64,000 bases of DNA. Origin: Streptomyces uncialis. GTDB lineage: Bacteria; Actinomycetota; Actinomycetes; Streptomycetales; Streptomycetaceae. The position numbers and the translations under genes are program-made. Below are positions 16,366-24,420 of this stretch, one piece after another. Location: positions 248,001 through 312,000 of the forward strand of contig NZ_LFBV01000007.1 of assembly GCF_001905345.1 (NCBI RefSeq), written 5' to 3'. The notes below the pieces were generated by a model, which searched no databases, was not told the origin of the DNA, and worked only from the letters and a program-made list of their open reading frames with translations. Every line of letters starts with the position of its first letter. Positions within the stretch are counted from its first letter, which is position 1.

Positions 16366-18171
16366 GTGAACGTGCTGCTGAAGACCAGGTCGGCGCTCCG
16401 GTCCTGCTGGGGCCTGCTGACCGCGCCCGAACCCGGTGTGCCGGGACCGGAGCCCCTCGCCGTGGCCAGGCGCGGACCCGCCCGGGAACTGCTCGTCGCC
16501 CTGGCGATGGCCCTGCTGACGGCCGGGGTCGAGGAACTCATGGACGCCGGGGCCCTCGCGATGGCCCTGTCCGCGGCGAGCGCCTTCGGGCTGTGGCTGC
16601 TGCGACGGCGGCTGCCCGCCACCGTCCTGATCCTGATGAGCGCGCTCGGCGCCGCGTTCGCCGGATTCGCGCTGATGCAGATGTTCGTCGCCTGGTCGGC
16701 CGGTCGCCGGATCGCCCTCCCGGGCCGGGCGCTCGCCGCTTTCGCGGTGTCGTACCTGCTCTACCTGGGCACCGGGCTCGCGGAGATCGGCATGTGGGCG
16801 CGCCAGTCGCCGGTGGCGCTGACGATGTTCGGCACCCTGGCCTTTCTCGCGATGGTCGTGGTGCCCGGCCTCACCAGCCGCTACTGGAGCCAGCGCCGGA
16901 CCCTGCTGCACGCCCTCCAGGAGCGCAACACCCAGCTCGTCTGGGAGCACCAGATGGTCGCGGGACAGGCACGGCTCCTGGAGCGGCAGCGCATCGCGCA
17001 GGACATGCACGACAGCCTCGGCCACCAACTGGCGCTGATCGCCGTGCACACCGGTGCCCTGGAGGTCGACACGAGCCTCACCGAACGCCAGCGGGAGGCC
17101 GTCGGTGTGCTGCGCAACGCCTCGGTGACCGCGATGCACGAACTGCGTGAGGTCGTCGGCATCCTCCGGGACGGCATCGAGGGCACCCCGCCGCCGGCCG
17201 ACGGCGCGGGACCCGCCGCCCGTGGCACCGCGGGCATCGACACACTGGTGGCGGACGCCCGGGGCGCGGGACACACCGTCCGGCTGCGCCGCACCGGACC
17301 GGAACGGCCCCTGGCCGCCGCCGCCGGGCACGCCGCGTACCGCATCGTCCAGGAGTCCCTCACCAACGCGTACAAGCACGCGCCCGGCGCGCGGATCGAT
17401 GTCGAGCTGCGGTACGAACCGGACTCGCTGGTCGTCGAGATCGCCAGCGGGGCCGCCTCCCGGGGTCCCGCGGCCGATGTCGTCAGCGGAGGCCAGGGGC
17501 TGACCGGGCTGCGTGAACGCGCGCGGCTGGTCGGCGGCATCGTGCACGCGGGACCGACCGACGACGGCGGCTTCCGGGTCGCCGGTGTGCTGCCCTACGG
17601 CAGCGGCGACACCGCCCACCCCGTGCCCGGCCCGGCGCCGTCCACCCCCTGGGCACCTCCCGCACCCGGTGCCTCCCACCACTCCGGCGCCCCCCTCCCC
17701 TTCGGCGTGCCGTACGTGCCCGGCGCCCCGTACGCCCCTGGCACGGCCGTTCCGGGCGGCGGTGTGCCGTGGGTGCCGCACCCGCCGCACGTGCCCAGCC
17801 GGTTCAGTGGGGTGGGCCTCGGCTGCGGCATCACCGCGGGTGCCGTACTCGCCGTGGGCGTGCTGATCGTGGCCGGATTCGTGCTGCTCGTGCGGTCCAT
17901 GAGCGACGAGATGGTGTCGACCGCCACGTACGACGACCTGAGCGTCGGCATGCCCGAGGCCGAGGCCCGTGAGCGGCTCCCGGACGGCGAACACTTCCTC
18001 CACGAGGACATCCGGCAGAAGGGCGAAGCCCCCGCCGCGCCCGCCGGGGCGAGCTGTCTGGTGGTCGTGTCGGAGGAGATGAGCAGCAGCTGGAGCACCG
18101 AGGCCGTTTTCCGGTTCTGCTTCAAGGACGGCAGACTGATCGAGAAGAAGTCGTACGAGGTGAAGATCTAG
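16366..18171 (+). CDS. NarL-family sensor histidine kinase with extra C-terminal TM and extracytoplasmic domain
   Basis: 601 residues from a GTG start behind a leaderless-type promoter. Residues 35-185 contain about five membrane helices. The HisKA_3 phosphoacceptor is in QDMHDSLGH (His215). The ATPase domain has the N-box ESLTNAYKH and G-box GGQGLTGLRERARLVGG. Most kinases of this family end here. This one continues through a Pro/Gly/Ala-rich linker (about 425-485) into one more strong membrane helix (TAGAVLAVGVLIVAGFVLLV). A roughly 80-residue terminal domain follows: LSVGMPEAEARERLPDGE resembles the start of SmpA/OmlA (BamE-like) small domains and ends FRFCFKDGRLIEKKSY. It is followed by its NarL-type response regulator. 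Inferred: the C-terminal domain lies outside the membrane and may be a second sensor. Confidence 0.9.
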   Translation: MNVLLKTRSALRSCWGLLTAPEPGVPGPEPLAVARRGPARELLVALAMALLTAGVEELMDAGALAMALSAASAFGLWLLRRRLPATVLILMSALGAAFAGFALMQMFVAWSAGRRIALPGRALAAFAVSYLLYLGTGLAEIGMWARQSPVALTMFGTLAFLAMVVVPGLTSRYWSQRRTLLHALQERNTQLVWEHQMVAGQARLLERQRIAQDMHDSLGHQLALIAVHTGALEVDTSLTERQREAVGVLRNASVTAMHELREVVGILRDGIEGTPPPADGAGPAARGTAGIDTLVADARGAGHTVRLRRTGPERPLAAAAGHAAYRIVQESLTNAYKHAPGARIDVELRYEPDSLVVEIASGAASRGPAADVVSGGQGLTGLRERARLVGGIVHAGPTDDGGFRVAGVLPYGSGDTAHPVPGPAPSTPWAPPAPGASHHSGAPLPFGVPYVPGAPYAPGTAVPGGGVPWVPHPPHVPSRFSGVGLGCGITAGAVLAVGVLIVAGFVLLVRSMSDEMVSTATYDDLSVGMPEAEARERLPDGEHFLHEDIRQKGEAPAAPAGASCLVVVSEEMSSSWSTEAVFRFCFKDGRLIEKKSYEVKI

Positions 18172-18228
18172 CCCTGTCTCGGGGCAGGACGATCGCGGAC
18201 CGGGGGACCGGACCGCCGGGGAACTGGG

Positions 18229-18900
18229 GTGGATATGACGGGGTCCGGGGTCCGGGTCGTCATCGCGGACGACGAACCGCTGATCCGGGCGGGCATCCGG
18301 CTGATCCTCACCTCGGACCCCGGTATCGAGGTCGTGGCCGAGGCGCCGGACGGCCGCGCCGCGATCGAACTGACCCGCGCGCACGCCCCGGACGTCGTCC
18401 TCCTCGACATCCAGATGCCGGTCATGGACGGGCTGACCGCCCTCGCCGAACTGCGCCGGACCGCCCCCGGCACCCCTGTCATCATCCTCACCACCTTCGG
18501 GGAACGCGACAACGTCCTGCGCGCGCTGGAGTCCGGTGGCGCCGGATTCCTGCTGAAGGACACCGCGCCCGCGGAACTGATCGGCGCGGTCCGCGCCGCC
18601 GCCGCCGGGGAGGCGTACCTCTCCCCGGCGGCCACCCGGCATGTCGTCGACCAGCTCGCCTCCGGCCGCGCGGCGGCCCGGGGCGGCGCGGCCCGGGCCC
18701 GGGTCGACCGGCTGAGCGACCGCGAGCACGAGGTGCTCGCGCTGCTCGGCGAGGGCCTTTCCAACGCGGACACGGGCAGGCGGCTGCATATGAGCGAGGC
18801 CACCGTGAAGACGTACGTCAGCCGTATCCTCGCCAAACTTGAGTGCGAGAACCGTGTCCAGGCGGCACTGCTCGCCCGTGACGCCGGTCTCGGCACCTGA
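18229..18900 (+). CDS. NarL/FixJ-family response regulator
   Basis: 223 residues: a receiver domain with acidic pair ADDEP, phospho-acceptor Asp60 in LLDIQMP and the conserved Lys in LLKDT, then a LuxR-type helix-turn-helix (LSDREHEVLALLGEGLSNAD, TVKTYVSRILAKL). GTG at 18229 is chosen because a GGGGAA ribosome-binding site lies about seven bases upstream; ATG 18235 is the alternative. It lies 57 bases after the histidine kinase and is almost certainly its partner, receiving phosphate from His215 and acting on promoters. The targets are unknown; the Clp-N gene just downstream is a candidate. Confidence 0.95.
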   Translation: MDMTGSGVRVVIADDEPLIRAGIRLILTSDPGIEVVAEAPDGRAAIELTRAHAPDVVLLDIQMPVMDGLTALAELRRTAPGTPVIILTTFGERDNVLRALESGGAGFLLKDTAPAELIGAVRAAAAGEAYLSPAATRHVVDQLASGRAAARGGAARARVDRLSDREHEVLALLGEGLSNADTGRRLHMSEATVKTYVSRILAKLECENRVQAALLARDAGLGT

Positions 18901-19113
18901 CGTCCGGCCTTCGCCCCCGCGACCTTCGATGACGGACCATCCGCCGCCCGCGCCGCCGTTCCGCGCACCCGAAGCGGACAATCCGCACGAAAACCTCGCA
19001 CCGCTCCCGTCGTCGCGCCGTACGTCGCACCGGGCAACGACCTTCGGCGGACGCGCCCGGCACCGTCCTGCGGGGATCGTTGCCGCATGACCAGCGACAA
19101 GGAGGCGGACCCG

Positions 19114-20139
19114 ATGGACACGGTGACAGCACAGGCGCACTGGCGGGTGGCGGGTGTCATGGGAGCGGCGTGGGGAGCGGTCCCCGACGGCAGCGACACC
19201 ATCGCGACGGAACATCTGCTCGCCGGGATCGCGGGAACCCGCAGCGACGCGGCCAAGGCCCTCTCCGTCGCGGGCGCCACCGTCACCGCCCAGCTCGCCG
19301 TGCTGCGCGACCACCACGACGGCGCCGCCGTCTGGGACAGCACCGACGACACCGACACCAGCGTGCCCTCCGTCGAACTGCTCGGTGACGACGGAGACAA
19401 GCGCCGCCGACTGTCCGGCGCCGCCGTCCGCGCCCTCACCCACGCCATGGACCAGGCGCGGAGCGCGGGGTCCGACCACTACACCACCGAACACCTGCTG
19501 CGCGGCCTCCTCGCCGACGGCACCAGCCGCGCCGCCCGGATGCTCACCCTCTGCGGCACCGACGCCACCGAGGTGCTCCGACGCCTCGACGAGGGCGACT
19601 TCGAGCCCGCCGACGACGGACTGCCCCCGCAGCTGTGGCCCACCCGCGACACCCTCCTCGGGCGCCGCTCACCGACCGCCACCTCCCTGTGGCGAAGGCT
19701 GCTCCTGCGCCTCGCCAAGGGCGCCAACCTCGCCGCTTCGCCCGTCAGCTGGCTCGGTTTCGACGCGGTCCAGCAGGCGGGCACCCTGAAGCAGCCACTC
19801 GGCACCGAGCACCTGCTGCTGTCCGTGCTCGCCACCCACGAGGTCGCCGTCAGATACCCGCACCTCGCCATGGCGGGCGCGTCCGCCGACGGTGACGGCG
19901 CCGACGTGGCCGACCGGTTCGCGGGCGGCGCGGCGCTGCACGCCCTCGGCGTCGACTACCTCACCGTGCGCCGCGCCGTGGAGCGGGACGGCCATCAGCT
20001 GGGCGAGGACGACCGGGACCCCGACACGTATCTGGAGGCCTTCGAGGGCGGGGACGGTACCGGCCCGCTCACCCGGTCGCTCCTCCACGGCGAGAACCGG
20101 GCCCGGCGTCTGCTGATCACCCTGGGCTTCCCCGTCTGA
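19114..20139 (+). CDS. Stand-alone Clp N-terminal repeat protein
   Basis: 341 residues with no ATPase motifs. The sequence shows repeats of the Clp N domain, each marked by a TEHLL core: ATEHLLAGIAG, TTEHLLRGLLADG and GTEHLLLSVLATHE. Known: Clp N domains in ClpA/ClpC bind adaptors and substrates, and stand-alone forms occur in actinobacteria as adaptor-like proteins. Inferred: an adaptor or stress-related binding protein rather than a chaperone. The start at 19114 is favoured by AAGGAGG eight bases upstream; ATG 19087 would add nine residues. It follows the two-component pair by about 210 bases, so it may be a target or a linked response gene. Confidence 0.85.
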   Translation: MDTVTAQAHWRVAGVMGAAWGAVPDGSDTIATEHLLAGIAGTRSDAAKALSVAGATVTAQLAVLRDHHDGAAVWDSTDDTDTSVPSVELLGDDGDKRRRLSGAAVRALTHAMDQARSAGSDHYTTEHLLRGLLADGTSRAARMLTLCGTDATEVLRRLDEGDFEPADDGLPPQLWPTRDTLLGRRSPTATSLWRRLLLRLAKGANLAASPVSWLGFDAVQQAGTLKQPLGTEHLLLSVLATHEVAVRYPHLAMAGASADGDGADVADRFAGGAALHALGVDYLTVRRAVERDGHQLGEDDRDPDTYLEAFEGGDGTGPLTRSLLHGENRARRLLITLGFPV

Positions 20140-20177
20140 ACCGCGGGGCCGGGCCCAGCGGCACGGCGTGGTCAGCG

Positions 20178-21467
20178 ATGGGACGTACCGCGTCCGGGCG
20201 CCAACGTACCGCGGGGCTGAGCACAGGTCGGGCGCGGGTGGTGGAGCCGGAAAGCCGTCAGGACACCCGGCGGGTCGCCCTGTTCGACACGCTCCTCGAC
20301 GGTCGCGCGGCGGACGACCCGGCCGCGGCGGCCGCCGCGTCGGCCGCGCTCGGCGTGCCGCTCCAGGACCGGTACACGGTGGTCGTCGTCGCCCAGGACC
20401 CGGCGGCCCCGCCGAATCCGGGACCGGTCCTCGAAGCCCGGGGCATGTGGTCGTTCCGGCGGCCCCGGGCCGGCCACTACGCGGGCATCGTCCGGCTGCC
20501 GCGCGAGGGAAGCGGCCCGCTGCTGGACCTGCTGCGCCACGATATGGGCGCGACGGCCGGACTCTCGCCGGAGTTCGACCGGCTCGACCGGGCGGGCCGT
20601 GCACTGCGGCTCGCGGAACAGACCCTGCGGACCCTGCCCGCCGGACGCGGTGAGGCCGCCGCGTTCGACGACCGGCTCACCGGGATCCTGCTCGTCGGCC
20701 GTCCGGACACCGCCGAACGGATCGTCGCCGTGCATCTGGGCCCGGTGCCGGCCACCGGGGCGGAACGCGAGGTGCCGCTCGGCACCCTGCGGGTGTGGCT
20801 CGACAACGGCTGCTCGGCGGCCCGGGCCGCCGAGGCGCTCTACTGCCACCGCAGCACCGTCCTCAACCGCATCGCCCGGATCTGCGAACTCACGGGCGTC
20901 CCACCGGAGTCCGCCGCCGCTCGTCCCGGCTGGCCCCTGGCCCCTGGCCCCTGGCCCCTGGCCCCTGGCCCCTGGCCCCTGGCCCCTGGCCCTGCGCGCA
21001 TTGCCCCCCGTCAAGGCCGCCGAAACCTCCGGGGCGGGCTTCGCGAACGACTGACATCCGCCGCCCCGGCCGGCTTTCCGGGACCGAACTCCCTGCTGGT
21101 CCAGACCTCTTGTGCGGCCATCTGCGGTGCCGTTACGTTTCTGCCTGGTCACAGGGGGTCGTCAGGGGCGGACGCGCCCGATGTGACTTCTGATGGCACG
21201 TCATATCGCTCGTACCACAAGGGAGTTGCGTTCATGCTGAAACGTCTCGGTGTCCTCGCCGGAGCCACTGTCGCCACCGCCGGGCTCCTCATGGCATCCG
21301 CGCCCGCCGCCAGTGCGGACCCGTACTTCCGCCCCCACAGCGTCTACCCGACCTCGGCCGCGTGCCACACGGCGGGCCAGGCGGGCTACCCCCTGTGGGG
21401 CCTGATCTACAAGTGTGAATCGTTCCAGGGCAGGAACGACGCCTGGCTGCTGTCGGTCCGCATCTGA
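20178..21467 (+). CDS. PucR/CdaR-type regulator whose frame is altered by a 7-bp tandem repeat
   Basis: The first 250 residues look like a PucR/CdaR-family transcription regulator. There is a central segment (residues 30-210) and a C-terminal helix-turn-helix with the family signature LRVWLDNGCSAARAAEALYCHRSTVLNRIARICELTG split over 20810-20900. Normally the protein ends shortly after this motif with a sequence like LALRAL. Here eight and a part copies of TGGCCCC (20931-20992) follow at once, encoding WPLAPGP repeats. In the present copy number the frame misses the expected end and runs on through the intergenic region, then in frame through the next small gene to 21467. Loss of one unit would give LALRALPPVKAAETSG and a stop at 21054, which looks ancestral. 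The N-terminal start (20178) is uncertain; GTG 20238 is an alternative. It may be a phase-variable or broken gene. Confidence 0.65.
   Translation: MGRTASGRQRTAGLSTGRARVVEPESRQDTRRVALFDTLLDGRAADDPAAAAAASAALGVPLQDRYTVVVVAQDPAAPPNPGPVLEARGMWSFRRPRAGHYAGIVRLPREGSGPLLDLLRHDMGATAGLSPEFDRLDRAGRALRLAEQTLRTLPAGRGEAAAFDDRLTGILLVGRPDTAERIVAVHLGPVPATGAEREVPLGTLRVWLDNGCSAARAAEALYCHRSTVLNRIARICELTGVPPESAAARPGWPLAPGPWPLAPGPWPLAPGPARIAPRQGRRNLRGGLRERLTSAAPAGFPGPNSLLVQTSCAAICGAVTFLPGHRGSSGADAPDVTSDGTSYRSYHKGVAFMLKRLGVLAGATVATAGLLMASAPAASADPYFRPHSVYPTSAACHTAGQAGYPLWGLIYKCESFQGRNDAWLLSVRI
20931..20992 (+). repeat. Heptanucleotide tandem repeat TGGCCCC, 8.9 copies
   Basis: Eight perfect copies (20931-20986) plus TGGCCC (20987-20992) inside the C-terminal coding part of the PucR-type regulator. 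Seven is not a multiple of three, so each gain or loss of a unit changes the downstream frame: by my count 8 copies read to 21467, 9 copies to 21193, and 7 or 10 copies to 21054. Confidence 0.95.
21234..21467 (+). CDS. Small secreted two-Cys protein, 77 aa
   Basis: The ATG at 21234 has its own AAGGGAG ribosome-binding site, so it is a gene in its own right even though the upstream regulator frame currently runs into it. A signal peptide (LKRLGVLAGATVATAGLLMA, ending APAASAD) leaves a mature part of about 49 residues containing two Cys (AACHTAGQAG and YKCESF), probably one disulfide, and several aromatic residues. Similar small exported proteins are common in Streptomyces and mostly uncharacterised. 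I can assign no function. A strong bidirectional terminator follows. Confidence 0.8.
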   Translation: MLKRLGVLAGATVATAGLLMASAPAASADPYFRPHSVYPTSAACHTAGQAGYPLWGLIYKCESFQGRNDAWLLSVRI

Positions 21468-21473
21468 CCGTCC

Positions 21474-21519
21474 GCCGTCCGGCCCGGCCGCCGCTGTCGG
21501 ACGCGCCGGGCCGGACGGC
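21474..21519. terminator. Bidirectional terminator between convergent genes
   Basis: Perfect 15-bp arms GCCGTCCGGCCCGGC (21474-21488) and complement (21505-21519), placed between the small secreted-protein gene and the convergent methyltransferase gene. Confidence 0.7.
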
Positions 21520-21586
21520 CCCCGGCCTCCGGGCCGGACGGAACCATGAGCGGACGGCTCGCCGGGCACGGGGGCCGGCGAGCCGC

Positions 21587-22483
21587 TCAGCCCGGCAGAC
21601 CGTCGCGGGAGTCGTCCCGCAGCCCGTTCCGTGTCCCTCGGACGTAGAAGCCGCGCGCCACGTCGGTGCGCGAGGGGTCGGGGACCGGGTCGGGCCAGCG
21701 GCCGTACGCCGCGGTGTCACCGGCGCCCGGCTCGGTGGCGCCGACGCTGAAGCCGTGCCGGGCGAACAGTTCCACGGGGTGGTCGTCCCCGAAGCGGAAC
21801 GGGCTGCCCCAGCGGGCGAACAGCTCCCACAAGGGACGCATCGACTCACAGGTGAGGGCGCGGGCCCCGGCGACATCCGCGGCGATACCGCTGCCGGGCG
21901 CCGTCATCGCGGCCACCCGGTCGAGCAGTCGGTGCACCTCGGCCGGGGGCAGATAGTGCAGCAGCCCTTCGAGGACCCACAGCGAGGGCCGCGCCGGATC
22001 GTAGCCCGCGGCCAGCAGCGCGGGCTCCCACTCGTCGGTGACCAAATCGGCGGGGACCGTCCGGTGATCGGCGCGCGGCGCGACCTCGCGCAGCCGCTCC
22101 GCCTTGTGGGCGAGCACCGGGGGCCGGTCGATCTCGAAGAGCCGCGTACCCGGCGGCCAGGGCAGCCGGTACACCCGGGTGTCCATCCCGGAGGCGGCGA
22201 GCACGATCTGCGAGGCGCGGCCGGACGTGGTGCCCGCACGCAGGAAGTCGTCGAACAGCCGGGTGCGGATGACCCCGAAGTCGGGGGTGCTGACCATCGC
22301 CCGGACCCGTCCGTCCGGCCGGATGATCCGGGCCGCCTCGGTGAGCAGCGCGAGGCCCGCGTCGCCCGCGAGCCGGGCCGCGTAGGGGTCGCTGTAGAGC
22401 CGGTCGGGCCGTGCGTGCTCACGGCCCCGGGTGGCCGCGGTGAGCAGCGAGGTCCGCTCGACCGCGGTCAGTGCGTCGGTCAT
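21587..22483 (-). CDS. LCMT/TIGR00027-type SAM-dependent methyltransferase
   Basis: 298 residues of the leucine-carboxyl-methyltransferase-like group common in actinobacteria. Motifs: YSDPYAARLAGDAG near the N-terminus, ASQIVLAASGMDTRVYRL as the SAM-binding strand-loop (AASGMDTR), FEIDRPPVLAHKAERL, and the typical WVLEGLLHYLPPAEV later. The start ATG 22483 overlaps the stop of the AMP ligase gene (ATGA), so the two are translationally coupled and probably act in one pathway. Known: these proteins are assigned as O-methyltransferases acting on carboxyl or hydroxyl groups in secondary metabolism, with few characterised. Inferred: it modifies the product or precursor activated by the adjacent ligase. 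Confidence 0.88.
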   Translation of the reverse strand: MTDALTAVERTSLLTAATRGREHARPDRLYSDPYAARLAGDAGLALLTEAARIIRPDGRVRAMVSTPDFGVIRTRLFDDFLRAGTTSGRASQIVLAASGMDTRVYRLPWPPGTRLFEIDRPPVLAHKAERLREVAPRADHRTVPADLVTDEWEPALLAAGYDPARPSLWVLEGLLHYLPPAEVHRLLDRVAAMTAPGSGIAADVAGARALTCESMRPLWELFARWGSPFRFGDDHPVELFARHGFSVGATEPGAGDTAAYGRWPDPVPDPSRTDVARGFYVRGTRNGLRDDSRDGLPG

Positions 22484-24063
22484 GTCCGGTCTCCAGGAAG
22501 AGAGGTGGCCGGGGTGCCCGGAAGGGAACCGGCCGGGGTGCCCGTCAGCCGTCGCAGCAGTCGCTTGTCGGGTTTGCCGCCCTCGGTGAGCGGCAGCCGG
22601 TCGGTGAAGGCGACCCTCGCGAGCCGGTACACGGAACTCTGTTCCCGCCGTGCCCAGGCGCGCAGCGCCTCCGCGTCGACGGCCGCACCGGGCGCCCTGA
22701 CGACCGTCGCGTGGACCTCCTCGACCCCGTCGGCGTCCGGCACCCCGTACACCGCGCTGTGCAGTACCTCGGGGTGGGCGTCGAGCGTGTGCTCGATCTC
22801 GGTGGTGTACACGTTCACGGTGTCCACCACGATGACGTCCTTGACCCGGTCGGTGAGCGTCAGCAGGCCCGTGGGGCCGGACCGTCCGAGGTCCCCGGTG
22901 CGCAGCCAGCCGTCGCGCAGGGCCTCGGCCGTGAGGTCGGGCCGCTTCCAGTAGCCGCTCATCAGGCCGGGGGAGCGCACCCAGATCTCCCCGACCCGGC
23001 CGGTCGGCAGGACGCGGCCCGCCGGATCGCGGATCTCCACCGACACACCGGGCAGTGGTCTGCCGACCGAGCGCAGCAGCTCGGGCCGGGCCGGGTCGTG
23101 GTCGGCGGCGGCCAGCAGACTGATGCTGCCCGCCTCGTTCTGCCCGTAGTGCTGGACGAGGACCGGACCGAGCGTGCGCAGCGCGTCGGCGAGACGGGCG
23201 GGGGAGGCGGGGGAGGCTCCGTACAGCAGGACGCGCAGACCGGAGAGGTCGTGGTCGCCGACCGCGGGATGGTCGATCAGCGCGTAGAGCAGCGGCGGGG
23301 GCAGGAACAGCCGGGTGACGCGTTCCCTCTCGACGGCGTCCAGTACGGCGGCGGCGTCGAAGCCGTCCTGGAGGACGACCGTGCCGCCCCGTGCCAGGAC
23401 CCGGTCCGCGAGGAACCCGCCGAACATCGTCAGCGTGGTGCACACCAACAGCCGCTCCCCGTCCGGCACTTCCGCCAGCGTGGGCGGCAGCGGCGCCGCG
23501 ATGATCCCGCCGATCTGCCCGTATGTACGGCAGATGCCCTTGGGCGGGCCCGTGGTGCCGCCCGTGTGATGGATCGCGCAGGGGTCGTCCGGCGCGGTGG
23601 GGGACTCCACCGGGTCGGCGGACTCCCGGGCCGCGAGCGCGAGCAGGTCGTCACCGTGCCCCCCGGGCCCGAGTGCCAGGACATCGGGGACGGCGGCCAG
23701 GTCCGGTGCGGCCGCGACGAGGCCGGCCGACGCGGGGTCGGCGATCAGGACCCGGGCGCCGATGTCCTCGACCCCCGCGGCCAGCGCCTTCGCCGTCAGT
23801 CCGGTGGACAGATGCCCGACCCGGCAGCCGAGCAGATGGGCCGCGTACCGGACGGCGATCACCTCGGGCGAGTTCCGGCCGAGCAGCGCCACCCCGTCCC
23901 CCCGGCGCAGCCCGCGGCGCCGCAGCGCCCGCGCCGTCCGCAGGACGAGGGCACGGAACTCGCCCGCGGTGATCCGGCGCGGCCCCTGCACCACGGCCTC
24001 GGCGTCCGGACGTGCGGCGAGTACGGCGAGAGTGTTCTCCACGAAGCGGTGCTGGTCGGGCAT
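22480..24063 (-). CDS. AMP-forming acyl-CoA synthetase / acyl-AMP ligase
   Basis: 527 residues of the adenylate-forming superfamily. P-loop HHTGGTTGPPKG near residue 178, adenine-binding YGQNE, DGWLRTGDLG, hinge region LTDRVKDVIV, and the C-terminal catalytic Lys in GGKPDKRLLRR. The product is either an acyl-CoA or an acyl-AMP handed to another protein. The start MPDQHRF at 24063 has a GGAAGGGA ribosome-binding site. It is followed, with overlap, by the methyltransferase gene and is divergent from the AfsA-like gene. A good promoter lies upstream (-35 TTGACT, 17 bp, -10 TACGTT). The C-terminal tail ends with a short PGTPATSLPG-type repeat. The substrate cannot be told from motifs. Confidence 0.92.
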   Translation of the reverse strand: MPDQHRFVENTLAVLAARPDAEAVVQGPRRITAGEFRALVLRTARALRRRGLRRGDGVALLGRNSPEVIAVRYAAHLLGCRVGHLSTGLTAKALAAGVEDIGARVLIADPASAGLVAAAPDLAAVPDVLALGPGGHGDDLLALAARESADPVESPTAPDDPCAIHHTGGTTGPPKGICRTYGQIGGIIAAPLPPTLAEVPDGERLLVCTTLTMFGGFLADRVLARGGTVVLQDGFDAAAVLDAVERERVTRLFLPPPLLYALIDHPAVGDHDLSGLRVLLYGASPASPARLADALRTLGPVLVQHYGQNEAGSISLLAAADHDPARPELLRSVGRPLPGVSVEIRDPAGRVLPTGRVGEIWVRSPGLMSGYWKRPDLTAEALRDGWLRTGDLGRSGPTGLLTLTDRVKDVIVVDTVNVYTTEIEHTLDAHPEVLHSAVYGVPDADGVEEVHATVVRAPGAAVDAEALRAWARREQSSVYRLARVAFTDRLPLTEGGKPDKRLLRRLTGTPAGSLPGTPATSLPGDRT

Positions 24064-24203
24064 GGGTCCCTTCCGGGGGCGGGCCGGGGACCGGCCGACA
24101 GGGCGGGGCACCCGGGGCGCGGTGTCGCGCGGGCATGGGGGAGAGCGGGTCCGGGCGGCGGAGGAACCCGCCTCAAGGCGGGCACACCCCACCGGGCGGA
24201 CAC

Positions 24204-24232
24204 AACGTAGTCAGCCGGCGACATTCAGTCAA
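24204..24232 (-). promoter_or_regulatory. Promoter of the ligase-methyltransferase operon
   Basis: Minus strand: -35 TTGACT (24232-24227), a 17-bp spacer, and -10 TACGTT (24209-24204). It lies in the 357-base gap 24064-24420 between divergent genes. For the rightward AfsA-like gene I see only TTGACG at 24355-24360 without a good -10. No butyrolactone-receptor-like AT-rich box is evident. Confidence 0.6.
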
Positions 24233-24420
24233 AAGGCGGGGTCGCGCCGCGCACGGGGTGCGGGGTCAGCCGAACGGATGACGCGCGGGCCCCGGCCGGG
24301 TCCCCCGCGCCCGGCCTCGCCGGGAATCCCCGCGCGCCGTGCGGCGGCGCCGTGTTGACGCGACGGAAGTGTTCCCCGAACAGGCGCTACGTGAAGGAAG
24401 GTTTGCTCGTTTGCCCACAC

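Noticed and set aside
13720..19494. Minus-strand open frame of 1924 residues across the PLD, kinase and regulator genes
   Set aside because: Antisense shadow caused by GC codon bias; no domains, and it covers several well-supported plus-strand genes.
20931..20992. Possible CRISPR-like array
   Set aside because: Units are 7 bp and directly abutting with no spacers; it is a simple tandem repeat.
24064..24420. Butyrolactone autoregulatory element near the AfsA-like gene
   Set aside because: No AT-rich inverted repeat of the ARE type was seen.
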